From assembly GCA_045616485.1 (NCBI GenBank), contig JAZLGU010000035.1, positions 20,293 through 84,292 of the forward strand: a stretch of DNA of 64,000 nt, in the 5' to 3' direction. The stretch's first letter is position 1; every line of letters begins with the position of its first letter. The notes below the pieces were generated by a model. That model was not told where the DNA came from and made no database searches. It saw nothing but the letters and a program-made list of their open reading frames with translations. Positions 1-8,799 of this stretch are shown here, in pieces. Source of the DNA: RGIG3528 sp045616485 (lineage in GTDB: Bacteria; Bacillota; Clostridia; Lachnospirales; Lachnospiraceae). The translations under genes and the position numbers were made by a program.

Positions 1-1662
1 GACCTCCGATTAAAGGCTCAGTTGGCCCTAGAGTATGCGAATTTTGATAATGAAAAAGCCCTGGACTATGTGTCGAATACTCTTAATGAATGCCCGGACC
101 AGTGGAAGGCGCCTTATTATCAGTGGATGATAGCATTGCAGTTCCCCTTGTATGAAGCCATGGAAAAGGGCCTGGTAAAGCTTATGGAATTATATAATCG
201 TGTTCATAATAGCTATACCTTATGTGAATTTGCTGAGCTTTCCATAGCATACAATACAGCGAGACAATTCTTAATCGCAGATGACCCCATAGCTGCAGGA
301 CCATATTTGGAAGACTATTTCAAATACTATGACATTCTGATAAATGACGGTAAAAAGCGCCAGCTGCAGGATACAGCTGACTTTGCTAAGTATATAAGTG
401 ACAGTATTCATGAAGAGGCTGTGACCTGGCTGGAGTATTCCAAAAGAGTTTATGAAAACAGGAAGAAAAAGCCTCTGCTTACCATAGGTATCCTGGTATC
501 CAATAGAAAAGAATATATAAGAAAATGCATGGAGTCCATAAAGCCTATGCTGGACAGCATCCCTGCAGAATTAATCGCAGTAGATACTGTAGGTCGTGAG
601 CATAGCGATGGCTCTATCGATATAGTGAGAGAATACACTGATAAAGTATACCGATTTGAATGGTGTAATGACTTTGCCGCAGCCAGAAATGTGACTATTG
701 AGCACGCAAAAGGAAGCTGGTACCTGTTTTTAGATGACGACGAGTGGTTTGAAGATCCAAAGGAAATAATTGAGTTTTTTGCCAGCGGAGAGTATCAAAA
801 TTATAAAAGCGGTGTCTACAAAATAAAAGATCATATGGCAGATGGCAGCTTTTCCTTTTCTGCCGTAGCCAGAATGATAGAACTAAAAGAAGACAGCTGT
901 TTTGTTGGAAAAATACATGAGAGCTTTAATTCGATGTATTTGCCTTGCAAATACTTTTCCTGTTATGCCCATCACATGGGATACTACTTCATGGATGAAG
1001 CAGCCAGAGAGAGGCATTTTGAACGTAATATGAGCTTATTAAGAGCTGAGTTTGAAGAAGAAGGATATAAGCCCGGCCTTTGCGCCCAGATAGTGCAGGA
1101 ATGCCTGGGAACCACTGCCCACGTAGAATATGGGATAGAGTTCTGCATAGACAGCATAAATCATTTGGCTGAAGTTGAGGGAAATGCTTTAAAGCCCGAA
1201 TTTCAGTGGATGCTGACTACTCTGGTCAGATATGAGGCCAATCAGGACAATTATGAGGGGATGCTGGGCAGAAGGGATGAGCTCTTAGATAACTTCGAAT
1301 TATCAAACGTTGCCAAAGCTGCTATATATTCAGTAGTGGCAGGTCAGGCAGCTAAAAAGCAGGACCTGGATACATTCTTTGACAGCCTTATGGCCTATCT
1401 GGACTGTTATGACGCTATTCTGGCTGACATGGACAAAGCTCTTTTAGATACAGCCTTTGATTTCCCCAAGTTTTATGACAGATCCATGTACTATGAGCTA
1501 CTCTGGTATGGTGCAGCCTTTGCCAATAAAATAGGGGAATACAGCGTGGCCAATATGTTCTGGAAACGCTTTGATTTTGCCTCTATGGAGCCTCAAGAAA
1601 AGGCTAAGTATGCTGCTGATATGCAGGATACCCTGGAGGGAATACAAGGGAGGTTAACATGA
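1..1662 (+). CDS. Glycosyltransferase family 2 with helical repeat flanks (5' end cut by window)
   Basis: Likely transfers a sugar from a nucleotide donor to a surface glycan or protein in the cytoplasm. The frame is open to base 1. A TTG at 22 is possible but has no ribosome site, so the true start is probably upstream. Counting from 22, residues 1-145 look alpha-helical and TPR-like. A GT-A/GT2 domain runs from about residue 150, with a TIGILVSNRKEY start, WCNDFAAARN near 215 and the metal/donor motif FLDDDEW near 236. The rest is helical and TPR-like. This architecture is common in Lachnospiraceae surface-glycan and flagellar loci. It ends in an ATGA overlap with a 9-codon frame and runs towards the fucose operon. 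The acceptor cannot be read; flagellin or S-layer-like protein is inference. Confidence 0.82.
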   Translation, partial: DLRLKAQLALEYANFDNEKALDYVSNTLNECPDQWKAPYYQWMIALQFPLYEAMEKGLVKLMELYNRVHNSYTLCEFAELSIAYNTARQFLIADDPIAAGPYLEDYFKYYDILINDGKKRQLQDTADFAKYISDSIHEEAVTWLEYSKRVYENRKKKPLLTIGILVSNRKEYIRKCMESIKPMLDSIPAELIAVDTVGREHSDGSIDIVREYTDKVYRFEWCNDFAAARNVTIEHAKGSWYLFLDDDEWFEDPKEIIEFFASGEYQNYKSGVYKIKDHMADGSFSFSAVARMIELKEDSCFVGKIHESFNSMYLPCKYFSCYAHHMGYYFMDEAARERHFERNMSLLRAEFEEEGYKPGLCAQIVQECLGTTAHVEYGIEFCIDSINHLAEVEGNALKPEFQWMLTTLVRYEANQDNYEGMLGRRDELLDNFELSNVAKAAIYSVVAGQAAKKQDLDTFFDSLMAYLDCYDAILADMDKALLDTAFDFPKFYDRSMYYELLWYGAAFANKIGEYSVANMFWKRFDFASMEPQEKAKYAADMQDTLEGIQGRLT

Positions 1663-1688
1663 GCTATTATAAACTGGGACTCGTCTGA
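1659..1688 (+). other. Nine-codon open frame coupled to the glycosyltransferase stop
   Basis: ATGA overlap with the preceding gene opens a frame encoding MSYYKLGLV before a stop. The coupling geometry is that of a real operon start, but the frame ends at once and runs into the tail of the convergent manC. It may be the residue of a deleted downstream gene or a chance frame. No function is claimed. Confidence 0.2.
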
Positions 1689-1697
1689 GGACCAGGA

Positions 1698-3011
1698 TTA
1701 CAGCGGTTCAAATACCTGCTTATCTTCTTCACATATATCTTCTCCCAGCTGTACTTCGATGATTCTTAAGTCGGAGTAGGCAAATATGGTATGCTTGCAA
1801 CCTCTGGGAAGCTTGATGATATCTCCTGCTTTTACCGGACTTGTTTCGTCGTTGATGCGAACAAGTCCGTGACCCATAATGACATTCCAGATTTCGTCAC
1901 GTCTTTCATGGCTGTGATATCTCATTCTATGACCCATATTTAAAGTTACTTCAATGGTTGTGCTTTCTTTTTCTACACAAATTACTTTGTAGCTGCCCCA
2001 TGATTTTTCTGCGAAGCGTATTTTCTGTTTAAGCTCATCCACATAGGGCTTTATATAGCTGGACTGTTCCTTGTCGGATACAATAATGCCATCGGGACTG
2101 GCGGATATTATCATATTTTTTAGGCCCATGGCGAGGATAGGGATATCGAGCTCGTTAATGATATTTACATTATTGCAGGTATCACTTTCTATGACGTCAC
2201 CAATGGCAGGCTCTGACATGGCTTCGGCAAAAGTGTTCCAGGTACCTACATCCTTCCACTCGCCGATGTACGATAATACTTGTATGTTCTTCTTTTTTTC
2301 AAGTATGGCATAGTCAAAACTGATTTTGGGCAAGGAAGAGTAGGTCTGGTACAAATCGTCATAATCTGTAAAATCAATCAGTTTATGAGCTTCTTCTAAA
2401 AGGTAAGATAATTTGAAAGCAAAGACGCCGGCATTCCACAGAGCCCCTTCAGCTATATACTGTACTGCTGTGGCAGTATCAGGCTTTTCCTTGAAAGATT
2501 TTACATGACTTACGGTATCTTTGGTGGCTGGAAGAATATAGCCATACTTTTCGCTGGGATATGTAGGTGCTATACCGAGTAAGGCAATAGACGCGCTTTC
2601 AGTATTTACCATTTGGCATAGATGTGCAAACTGCTCAAAATAAGAATTATCAACGTAAGGATCAACCGGACACACTATAATAACCTCGTCCATAGGGATC
2701 CTTTTTTTATCGGCTAAATATGAGCATGCTAAAGTGATTGCGGGAAAAGTATCTTTTCTGTCCGGCTCCACAGAGATATCTGCATTATCAGATATTTGAT
2801 TTCTGATGGTTGACAGCTGTTTCTCCGATGTAGCAATGGTGATTTCTGCATCCGGGATAACAGTTTTTATTTGACGATATACCCTTTGGATCATTGATTC
2901 GTATGAACCATCTTCGGATTTGTATATTTTAAGGAATTGCTTTGATCTGACGTCGTTGGACAGGGGCCATAGTCTTCTCCCTGATCCTCCGGATAGCAGC
3001 ACAATGTTCAT
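1698..3011 (-). CDS. manC: Mannose-1-phosphate guanylyltransferase with mannose-6-phosphate isomerase-type cupin tail
   Basis: Makes GDP-mannose from mannose-1-phosphate and GTP, the precursor for GDP-fucose. The N-terminal nucleotidyltransferase domain (about 1-260) starts with MNIVLLSGGSGRRLWP, the pyrophosphorylase signature, and carries SFKEKPD. The last 110 residues form a type II PMI cupin with HSHERRDEIW and a PRGCKHT segment, as in bifunctional CpsB/ManC enzymes. At 437 aa it is slightly shorter than the usual 460-480. The start has a GGAGA ribosome site. It is last in the four-gene minus operon (54 bp after fcl), so all GDP-fucose steps from mannose-1-phosphate are encoded together. 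No phosphomannomutase is seen nearby. Confidence 0.92.
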   Translation of the reverse strand: MNIVLLSGGSGRRLWPLSNDVRSKQFLKIYKSEDGSYESMIQRVYRQIKTVIPDAEITIATSEKQLSTIRNQISDNADISVEPDRKDTFPAITLACSYLADKKRIPMDEVIIVCPVDPYVDNSYFEQFAHLCQMVNTESASIALLGIAPTYPSEKYGYILPATKDTVSHVKSFKEKPDTATAVQYIAEGALWNAGVFAFKLSYLLEEAHKLIDFTDYDDLYQTYSSLPKISFDYAILEKKKNIQVLSYIGEWKDVGTWNTFAEAMSEPAIGDVIESDTCNNVNIINELDIPILAMGLKNMIISASPDGIIVSDKEQSSYIKPYVDELKQKIRFAEKSWGSYKVICVEKESTTIEVTLNMGHRMRYHSHERRDEIWNVIMGHGLVRINDETSPVKAGDIIKLPRGCKHTIFAYSDLRIIEVQLGEDICEEDKQVFEPL

Positions 3012-3065
3012 TTATTTTCTCCTGGGAAGCGTTGCCGTGCGTAAACGACTTAATTACCTTCTGAT

Positions 3066-4007
3066 TTATCTTTCAGTACGATTGGTGTTATTGAGAAAAT
3101 CTTCATAGGCCAGACGAATGCCTTCCTTAAGCTCTGTCTTGTATGTCCAGCCTAATGCGGCAGCCTTTGACACATCAAGGAGCTTTCTGGGAGTACCATT
3201 TGGCTTTGTAGTGTCCCACTTTATAGCGCCTTTGTATCCTACGGCTTGGGCTACCAGCTCTGTGAGCTCTTTAATTGAAAGCTCTTTGCCTGTTCCGGCA
3301 TTCACTGTTTCATCACCATCGTAATGGTTCATAAGGAAGACGCACAGATTGGCTAAATCGTCCACGTAAAGAAATTCTCTGAGCGGGGAGCCGTCGCCCC
3401 AGCATATTACTTCGCTGCTACCGGCTTCTTTTGCCTCGTGAAAACGTCGAATCAGGGCAGGTAAAACGTGTGAATGTGTAGGGTGGTAGTTGTCGTTTGG
3501 ACCATACAGATTGGTAGGCATTACAGAAATATAGTTTGTTCCATACTGCTTATTTAGGTATTCACAGTATTTTAATCCTGATATTTTGGCTAAAGCATAG
3601 GCTTCATTGCTTTTTTCCAGCTCGGAGGTTAGTAAACAGGCTTCAGTCATAGGCTGGGGTGCCATTCTGGGATATATGCATGAAGAGCCCAGAAATTCCA
3701 GCTTTTTACAGCCATTTTGCCAGGCTGCATGAATAACATTCATTTCGATTAGCATATTATTATACATAAAATCAGCAGGAGCGTTTTGATTGGCAATGAT
3801 ACCTCCTACTTTGGCAGCGGCTAAAAATACATAATCAGGACGAATAGTGGAAAAGAATTTTTCGACTTCAGACTGCCTGGTTAAGTCCAGCTCATTGTGG
3901 CTGCGAGTGATTATATTAGTATATCCTTGTCTTGAGAGCTCCCTTACTATTGCAGAGCCCACCATGCCATTATGGCCTGCGACATATATTTTTGAATCCA
4001 ATTCCAT
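3066..4007 (-). CDS. fcl: GDP-L-fucose synthase
   Basis: Bifunctional epimerase/reductase converting GDP-4-keto-6-deoxymannose to GDP-L-fucose with NADPH. It is a short-chain dehydrogenase of 313 aa, the usual length. Visible are the Rossmann loop GHNGMVGSAI at the N-terminus, the SSCIYP active-site serine segment, and YALAK carrying the catalytic Tyr and Lys. The MPTNLYGPNDNYHP substrate segment is typical of the WcaG/Fcl family. A GGAGA ribosome site precedes the ATG. It lies 36 bp after gmd, the enzyme making its substrate. Confidence 0.95.
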   Translation of the reverse strand: MELDSKIYVAGHNGMVGSAIVRELSRQGYTNIITRSHNELDLTRQSEVEKFFSTIRPDYVFLAAAKVGGIIANQNAPADFMYNNMLIEMNVIHAAWQNGCKKLEFLGSSCIYPRMAPQPMTEACLLTSELEKSNEAYALAKISGLKYCEYLNKQYGTNYISVMPTNLYGPNDNYHPTHSHVLPALIRRFHEAKEAGSSEVICWGDGSPLREFLYVDDLANLCVFLMNHYDGDETVNAGTGKELSIKELTELVAQAVGYKGAIKWDTTKPNGTPRKLLDVSKAAALGWTYKTELKEGIRLAYEDFLNNTNRTER

Positions 4008-4043
4008 AATAATGTCTCCGCGTTTAGTGGTCTTTGTAAGAGA

Positions 4044-5078
4044 CTAATGCTTACAATAAGTAGCTAAATCATGTTCGGTCATTAGTCTTACCAAATCATT
4101 GAAGCTTGTTTTTTCGGGATCCCAGCCAAGAGTCTCACGGGCTTTTGTTGGATCACCCAATAAATTTACTACGTCTGTGGGTCTGTAGAAATCCGGGGAA
4201 ACTTCTACCAATACAGCACCTGTGGCACAATCAATACCTTTTTCGTTAAGGCCTTCTCCCTCCCAGCGCAGCTCTATGCCTGCATAGTGAAAGGAAAGAG
4301 TCGTAAATTCACGAACACTGTGCTGCTTACCTGTGGCAATAACAAAATCATCAGGTGCGTCCTGCTGGAGTATCAGCCACATACATTCTACGTAGTCCTT
4401 GGCGTAGCCCCAGTCTCTTAAACTGGACAGATTTCCCAGGTATAGTTTTTCCTGAAGGCCGGCTTTTATTTTTGCTACTGCAAGAGTGATTTTTCTGGTG
4501 ACAAAGCTTTCGCCCCTACGTTCGGATTCGTGATTAAACAGAATGCCTGAACAGCAAAACATATTGTAAGCTTCCCGGTATTCTTTAACTATCCAATATC
4601 CATACTGTTTGGCTACAGCGTAAGGAGAGTAAGGATGGAAAGGGGTCGTTTCCTTTTGCGGGACTTCTTCAACTTTTCCGAACAGCTCGGAGGTAGAGGC
4701 CTGATATATTCTGCATGTCTTTTCTAAACCACATATTCGAACGGCCTCCAGTATGCGAAGAACACCAACGGCAACGACATCTGCAGTATACTCCGGCACA
4801 TCAAAAGATACACCCACATGAGATTGGGCTGCTAAGTTGTATATTTCATCGGGTCTGATTTTTGAGATGATTTTAACAAGACTTATGGAATCGCATAAAT
4901 CGCCATAATGCAGATGGAAGTCTTTATTATCTTCTAAATGGGCTATTCGTTCTTTGTACTCTGTGGATGAACGCCTTACCAGACCATGGACTTCATAGCC
5001 CTTATCCAAGAGAAATTCCGCCAGATATGAGCCGTCCTGACCTGTAACGCCGGTTATGAGTGCACTTTTTTTAACCAT
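4044..5078 (-). CDS. gmd: GDP-mannose 4,6-dehydratase
   Basis: Converts GDP-mannose to GDP-4-keto-6-deoxymannose, the committed step to GDP-L-fucose and related deoxysugars. The 344-aa protein opens with the NADP-binding GVTGQDGSYLAEFL motif and has HYGDLCD, NLAAQSHVGVSF, and the STSELFGK and YSPYAVAKQYG segments with catalytic Thr/Glu and the YxxxK pair. The late motif RPTDVVNLLGDP is also typical of Gmd. It follows the fucosyltransferase fusion by 13 bp. With fcl immediately downstream the product is very likely GDP-L-fucose rather than rhamnose or perosamine. Confidence 0.96.
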   Translation of the reverse strand: MVKKSALITGVTGQDGSYLAEFLLDKGYEVHGLVRRSSTEYKERIAHLEDNKDFHLHYGDLCDSISLVKIISKIRPDEIYNLAAQSHVGVSFDVPEYTADVVAVGVLRILEAVRICGLEKTCRIYQASTSELFGKVEEVPQKETTPFHPYSPYAVAKQYGYWIVKEYREAYNMFCCSGILFNHESERRGESFVTRKITLAVAKIKAGLQEKLYLGNLSSLRDWGYAKDYVECMWLILQQDAPDDFVIATGKQHSVREFTTLSFHYAGIELRWEGEGLNEKGIDCATGAVLVEVSPDFYRPTDVVNLLGDPTKARETLGWDPEKTSFNDLVRLMTEHDLATYCKH

Positions 5079-5091
5079 AATATCACCTGCT

Positions 5092-7827
5092 TTATTGTAT
5101 TTTGCTAACCATTTGACCAGAGTCTGCTATGATTGCTTCGACATCCTGGTTGACATTTAATAAAAAGGCCCAGATGCCAAAAGAACTATTGGATATTATC
5201 TGCTTATTGCACATGCTCATAAGCTGCATATCCATGTAATTATAGCCGTTGCCTGTAGTCCCTTCAACAAAGTATACCTTTCCTGAAACATCGTTTAGTC
5301 CCAGTTCCTGTCTGCATTCTTTGCACCAGTTGATATCGTCGGAAAAAACAAAAAAGTCGTATCCGGGATATTTTGCATCCATTGTTCGGACAGCTGCATA
5401 ATATTTGTCAGCTGTTAAGGATCTGTTGCATGCTATAAAGTCACCACGCCTTATGTGCAAGGCAATAGAGTGGGTACTGCTTATCAGTGCCAGATTTCTT
5501 TTGGCTTCGTCGGGTGCCCCGGGCATAGAAGCGATGCTTGGAAAAGTCAGCTCTTTTCTTAAGGTATCAGATATATATACGAATGGCTTCAATGCACACC
5601 AGTATCCGTTATAATAGACATTGCCGCTTGTGTTGACATAGCGTTTGAAAATGTCATTGCTGGGGGAATTTACGGGCATTTTGATAATCGGGCCATCGTA
5701 TTTATAGTCGTTAGTTTCTGCATAAATAACAAACTTTAATCCGTTATCTTTTAACTGCTGAGGTATACTTACACCTTTGTTTCTTTTCTGAATCATTTCC
5801 GCCCATACTTCTTTATCAAACAAAGCACTAAGCATATTCAGCTTTACATTGAAGATTTTTTCCAGCTCGTAGCCATTGTGATCAATTTTTCCTTCGCTAT
5901 TGGCATAAAAAGGAGAATCGTCGTAGATGCATGGCTCGCCGGTGGCAATTTCGATAAATCTGCCAAAAGCATACTGATACAACTGGTTGCCCAGACCACC
6001 ATTTATTCGAACGATTCGGAAGCCTTGGCTGTCATGTGGCGGCAGATAAAATTGTTCTATACTGTTATTGCTTATTTTTGATGAGGCCTGAGGGAGATTG
6101 TTATCGTTTACAGGCTGATCATCCAAAGCATTGGATAGATACGGCAGTTTCTCCTGGTTGGCTTTATCTATTATTAGCCAGATTTCACCTGAGTTCAAAT
6201 CATTGGCCTTATAAAATCTCTCATAGTGGAAATCTATGATAGGGGCCGTCGCTGTTTCCAACAAATCAATTCTTACTGCGAGCAGGATAGTGCCATCATC
6301 TTTGGTGCATTTGTTGGCGATATCAATTATTCTTTTAAGTTCATCTATGGAGTTTGCTTCTGTTTGAATTACTGTATAGTCGTGTTTTTCGTTATCGTTA
6401 CAAAGGCTGTCAATATTTTCTATAAGCCTTGCACTATCAGCTATTCCCTTTATATCATCAAAGTAATTTGGATCTAAGGTGCATGCAGTTAAAAAGACAG
6501 AGGTGTTTTCTGCCTTTTCCTTGTAAAGTTCCTTGAGCTTTAGCCCGTTTGCACATAGCCCATCCTCAAGAGATAAGATGGATACGGCATTATTATTGTT
6601 TAATTCCAGTTTTTGAAATAGATCAAAAGAATAATTTTTTCGACAAAATGGACTGATGCCAAAGGAATTCATAAAAGCTTCAGTTTCGGCCTGGGTAACA
6701 CTGTACAAAGCAGCATTGTCATCTTCTGATGAACTGTTGAGATTGTAATAGTGGCAGTAGGCATCTTTAACCAGCATCATTTTGTAACCATTTCTTCGAC
6801 ATGTCAGGGACATTCTGGCGTCAGATAATGAAGCATTGCTGCTGTAGTATAAATACTGGGGCTTATAATTCCACAGCAGATCGCTACGGATAATACTGAT
6901 GGGAGATGTAAGCTCAGTTTTTTGCTCCCAGTGATAAGGGTGAGATACGTTTATTTTCCTGCATATCTCGTCCAGTTCATCAAGATTGTCATAGGAGATG
7001 TTTTGGGGAGCTTGAAAAACGGAAAGGTTGGGAATGGCCGGTGCGGCCCAGCCAATGGTTTCATCGGAATCAATACATTTAAATAAATTGTCAATGGCAT
7101 TATGAGTGATGAGGACGTCATCGTTTATAAAGAGGGTGTATTTTCCTTCAACTACTCTTGTAACTGCAGACAGACCGATATTTTTGACCTGAATATTCAG
7201 TTCTTTATCGTGAAAAAGCTGTTCAAAATATTCGGTAGTTTCTTTGGCTTCTCCGTTGCTGACTAAAATAAGCTCACTTCTAAGCTCTTTCGGACATAAG
7301 TGTCTTATTCTTGAAATGCATTGCTTGGTGTAAGAAAGCTCGTTATTGGCTATTACACATATACTTAAATCATATTTATAAGAATCTGATTGTGCACTTG
7401 CCTCAATATATCTATTATTAGCCAGGCTGAATATATCGTCAGAATAAAAGGCATCGAGTCTGGTTTGATCAGGATATACCATTCCCCAATAGTAATAATC
7501 AATAAGCAATTCCTCTACCAGAGGTAAGAGCTCGAATTCTGTTCTTTTGAGGGCATATTCAAAATCGTACTTAAGGCAATCCAGAATTTTTGCAGCGGAG
7601 AACAGACAGGATTTTGCTAAGTCCATGCTATGAAGGCTGGGAAGCTCTGATTGAGAGGCACTTAGTAAGGGCTCCAGTGATTTTTCACCTGCAATAAATC
7701 CTGCTATCAGCTCTATGGAATTGGGCATATCATAATTCTTCATATAGTCCAGAGCAGCTTCTACTGTCTCTAAAAGACCTTCCATAAACGAATAAATATT
7801 ACGAGCTTTTTCCTGATCCTGTAACAT
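5092..7827 (-). CDS. Two-domain glycosyltransferase: GT2 domain fused to GT11 alpha-1,2-fucosyltransferase
   Basis: A 911-aa protein predicted to add a sugar and then a fucose to the same glycan. Residues 1-140 are helical with no clear family. About 150-400 resembles GT2, with YDLSICVIANNELSYT at its start and a FINDDV metal-type motif. About 600-905 is a GT11 fucosyltransferase: VRINGGLGNQLYQYAFG near 600 and HIRRGDF near 792, the donor-binding motif of alpha-1,2/alpha-1,6 fucosyltransferases. Residues 400-590 resemble no family I can name, though segments suggest a degraded methyltransferase-like fold. It is first in the operon that makes GDP-fucose, which supports the donor. The acceptor is unknown. 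An AAGGGG ribosome site precedes the ATG. Confidence 0.85.
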   Translation of the reverse strand: MLQDQEKARNIYSFMEGLLETVEAALDYMKNYDMPNSIELIAGFIAGEKSLEPLLSASQSELPSLHSMDLAKSCLFSAAKILDCLKYDFEYALKRTEFELLPLVEELLIDYYYWGMVYPDQTRLDAFYSDDIFSLANNRYIEASAQSDSYKYDLSICVIANNELSYTKQCISRIRHLCPKELRSELILVSNGEAKETTEYFEQLFHDKELNIQVKNIGLSAVTRVVEGKYTLFINDDVLITHNAIDNLFKCIDSDETIGWAAPAIPNLSVFQAPQNISYDNLDELDEICRKINVSHPYHWEQKTELTSPISIIRSDLLWNYKPQYLYYSSNASLSDARMSLTCRRNGYKMMLVKDAYCHYYNLNSSSEDDNAALYSVTQAETEAFMNSFGISPFCRKNYSFDLFQKLELNNNNAVSILSLEDGLCANGLKLKELYKEKAENTSVFLTACTLDPNYFDDIKGIADSARLIENIDSLCNDNEKHDYTVIQTEANSIDELKRIIDIANKCTKDDGTILLAVRIDLLETATAPIIDFHYERFYKANDLNSGEIWLIIDKANQEKLPYLSNALDDQPVNDNNLPQASSKISNNSIEQFYLPPHDSQGFRIVRINGGLGNQLYQYAFGRFIEIATGEPCIYDDSPFYANSEGKIDHNGYELEKIFNVKLNMLSALFDKEVWAEMIQKRNKGVSIPQQLKDNGLKFVIYAETNDYKYDGPIIKMPVNSPSNDIFKRYVNTSGNVYYNGYWCALKPFVYISDTLRKELTFPSIASMPGAPDEAKRNLALISSTHSIALHIRRGDFIACNRSLTADKYYAAVRTMDAKYPGYDFFVFSDDINWCKECRQELGLNDVSGKVYFVEGTTGNGYNYMDMQLMSMCNKQIISNSSFGIWAFLLNVNQDVEAIIADSGQMVSKIQ

Positions 7828-7937
7828 AGTTGACCCCTTGATAAATCAGTAATTATGATAGACATTCTTCATTTATAATTTCGGCAATTAAGGTGAAAAA
7901 ATCAAGGGAGTGACAGAGGCTTGGAAGAAAAGAAATA

Positions 7938-7966
7938 TAGACAATGGACCTGTTCTATTGTAAAAT
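7938..7966 (+). promoter_or_regulatory. Predicted sigma-A promoter of the SUF genes
   Basis: TAGACA (7938-7943), 17-bp spacer, TAAAAT (7961-7966): one mismatch in each box. It would start transcription near 7973, about 70 bases before the chosen sufC start. Seen by eye only. Confidence 0.45.
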
Positions 7967-8043
7967 AAGCTTGCGAACGTATGTTTGTAAACTTTTTTGA
8001 TACAATAAAGCATTGGCAACATATGTGGCAGAAAGGACTAGTT

Positions 8044-8778
8044 ATGTTAGAGCTTAGAAATGTGTCCTATGAAGTGGACGCAGACAATGCAACAAAAGAG
8101 ATTCTAAAGAATATTAATCTCACCATTGATGACCATTTTGTGGCTATTACAGGCCCCAATGGCGGTGGCAAAAGTACTCTGGCCAAGATGATAGCAGGCA
8201 TTATTAAGCCTACTTCCGGACAGATTCTTTTGGATGGTGTGGATATTACAGACTTATCCATAACAGAGCGTGCCAATAGCGGTATCAGCTTTGCTTTTCA
8301 GGCTCCCGTTAAGTTCAAGGGCATTACTGTAAAGGACCTGATTCAGCTGGCTTCAGGTGACAAGAATAAGAGCGTGGCTGACATATGCGAGATCCTTTCT
8401 GAAGTGGGACTTTGTGCCAGAGATTACGTGAATCGTGAGGTCAACGCCTCCCTTTCCGGCGGTGAGCTTAAGAGAATAGAAATAGCCATGATACTGGCCC
8501 GCGGTACCAAATTTTCCATATTTGACGAGCCTGAAGCAGGTATAGATCTCTGGAGCTTCCAGAGCCTTATTAAAGTATTTGAGAATATGCGTGAAAAAAT
8601 CAATGGCACCATTCTGATTATTTCTCATCAGGAACGTATCCTGGATATAGCAGATAAAATAGTGGTAATTTCCGGTGGTGAAGTGAAGTCCGTGGGCACC
8701 AAAGAAGAGATTCTTCCTGAGCTTCTGGCAGCTTCTTCTGCATCAGCAGCTTGTGCCACCCTTACTTCAAAGATGTGA
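8044..8778 (+). CDS. sufC: Fe-S cluster assembly ATPase SufC
   Basis: Cytosolic ABC-type ATPase that drives the SufB/D-like scaffold next door; it is not a transporter subunit. The 244-aa product has Walker A GPNGGGKST, SLSGGELKR signature, and Walker B FSIFDEPEAGIDLW, where EAGID replaces the usual transporter sequence as in SufC. The frame extends upstream to ATG 7981. The ATG at 8044 is preferred because GAAAGGA lies 6-7 bases before it and SufC proteins begin at this point (MLELRNVSYE). It is 21 bp ahead of the partner gene. The upstream promoter candidate is at 7938-7966. Confidence 0.92.
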   Translation: MLELRNVSYEVDADNATKEILKNINLTIDDHFVAITGPNGGGKSTLAKMIAGIIKPTSGQILLDGVDITDLSITERANSGISFAFQAPVKFKGITVKDLIQLASGDKNKSVADICEILSEVGLCARDYVNREVNASLSGGELKRIEIAMILARGTKFSIFDEPEAGIDLWSFQSLIKVFENMREKINGTILIISHQERILDIADKIVVISGGEVKSVGTKEEILPELLAASSASAACATLTSKM

Positions 8779-8799
8779 TAAGGCAGGAGGTAGACAGAC

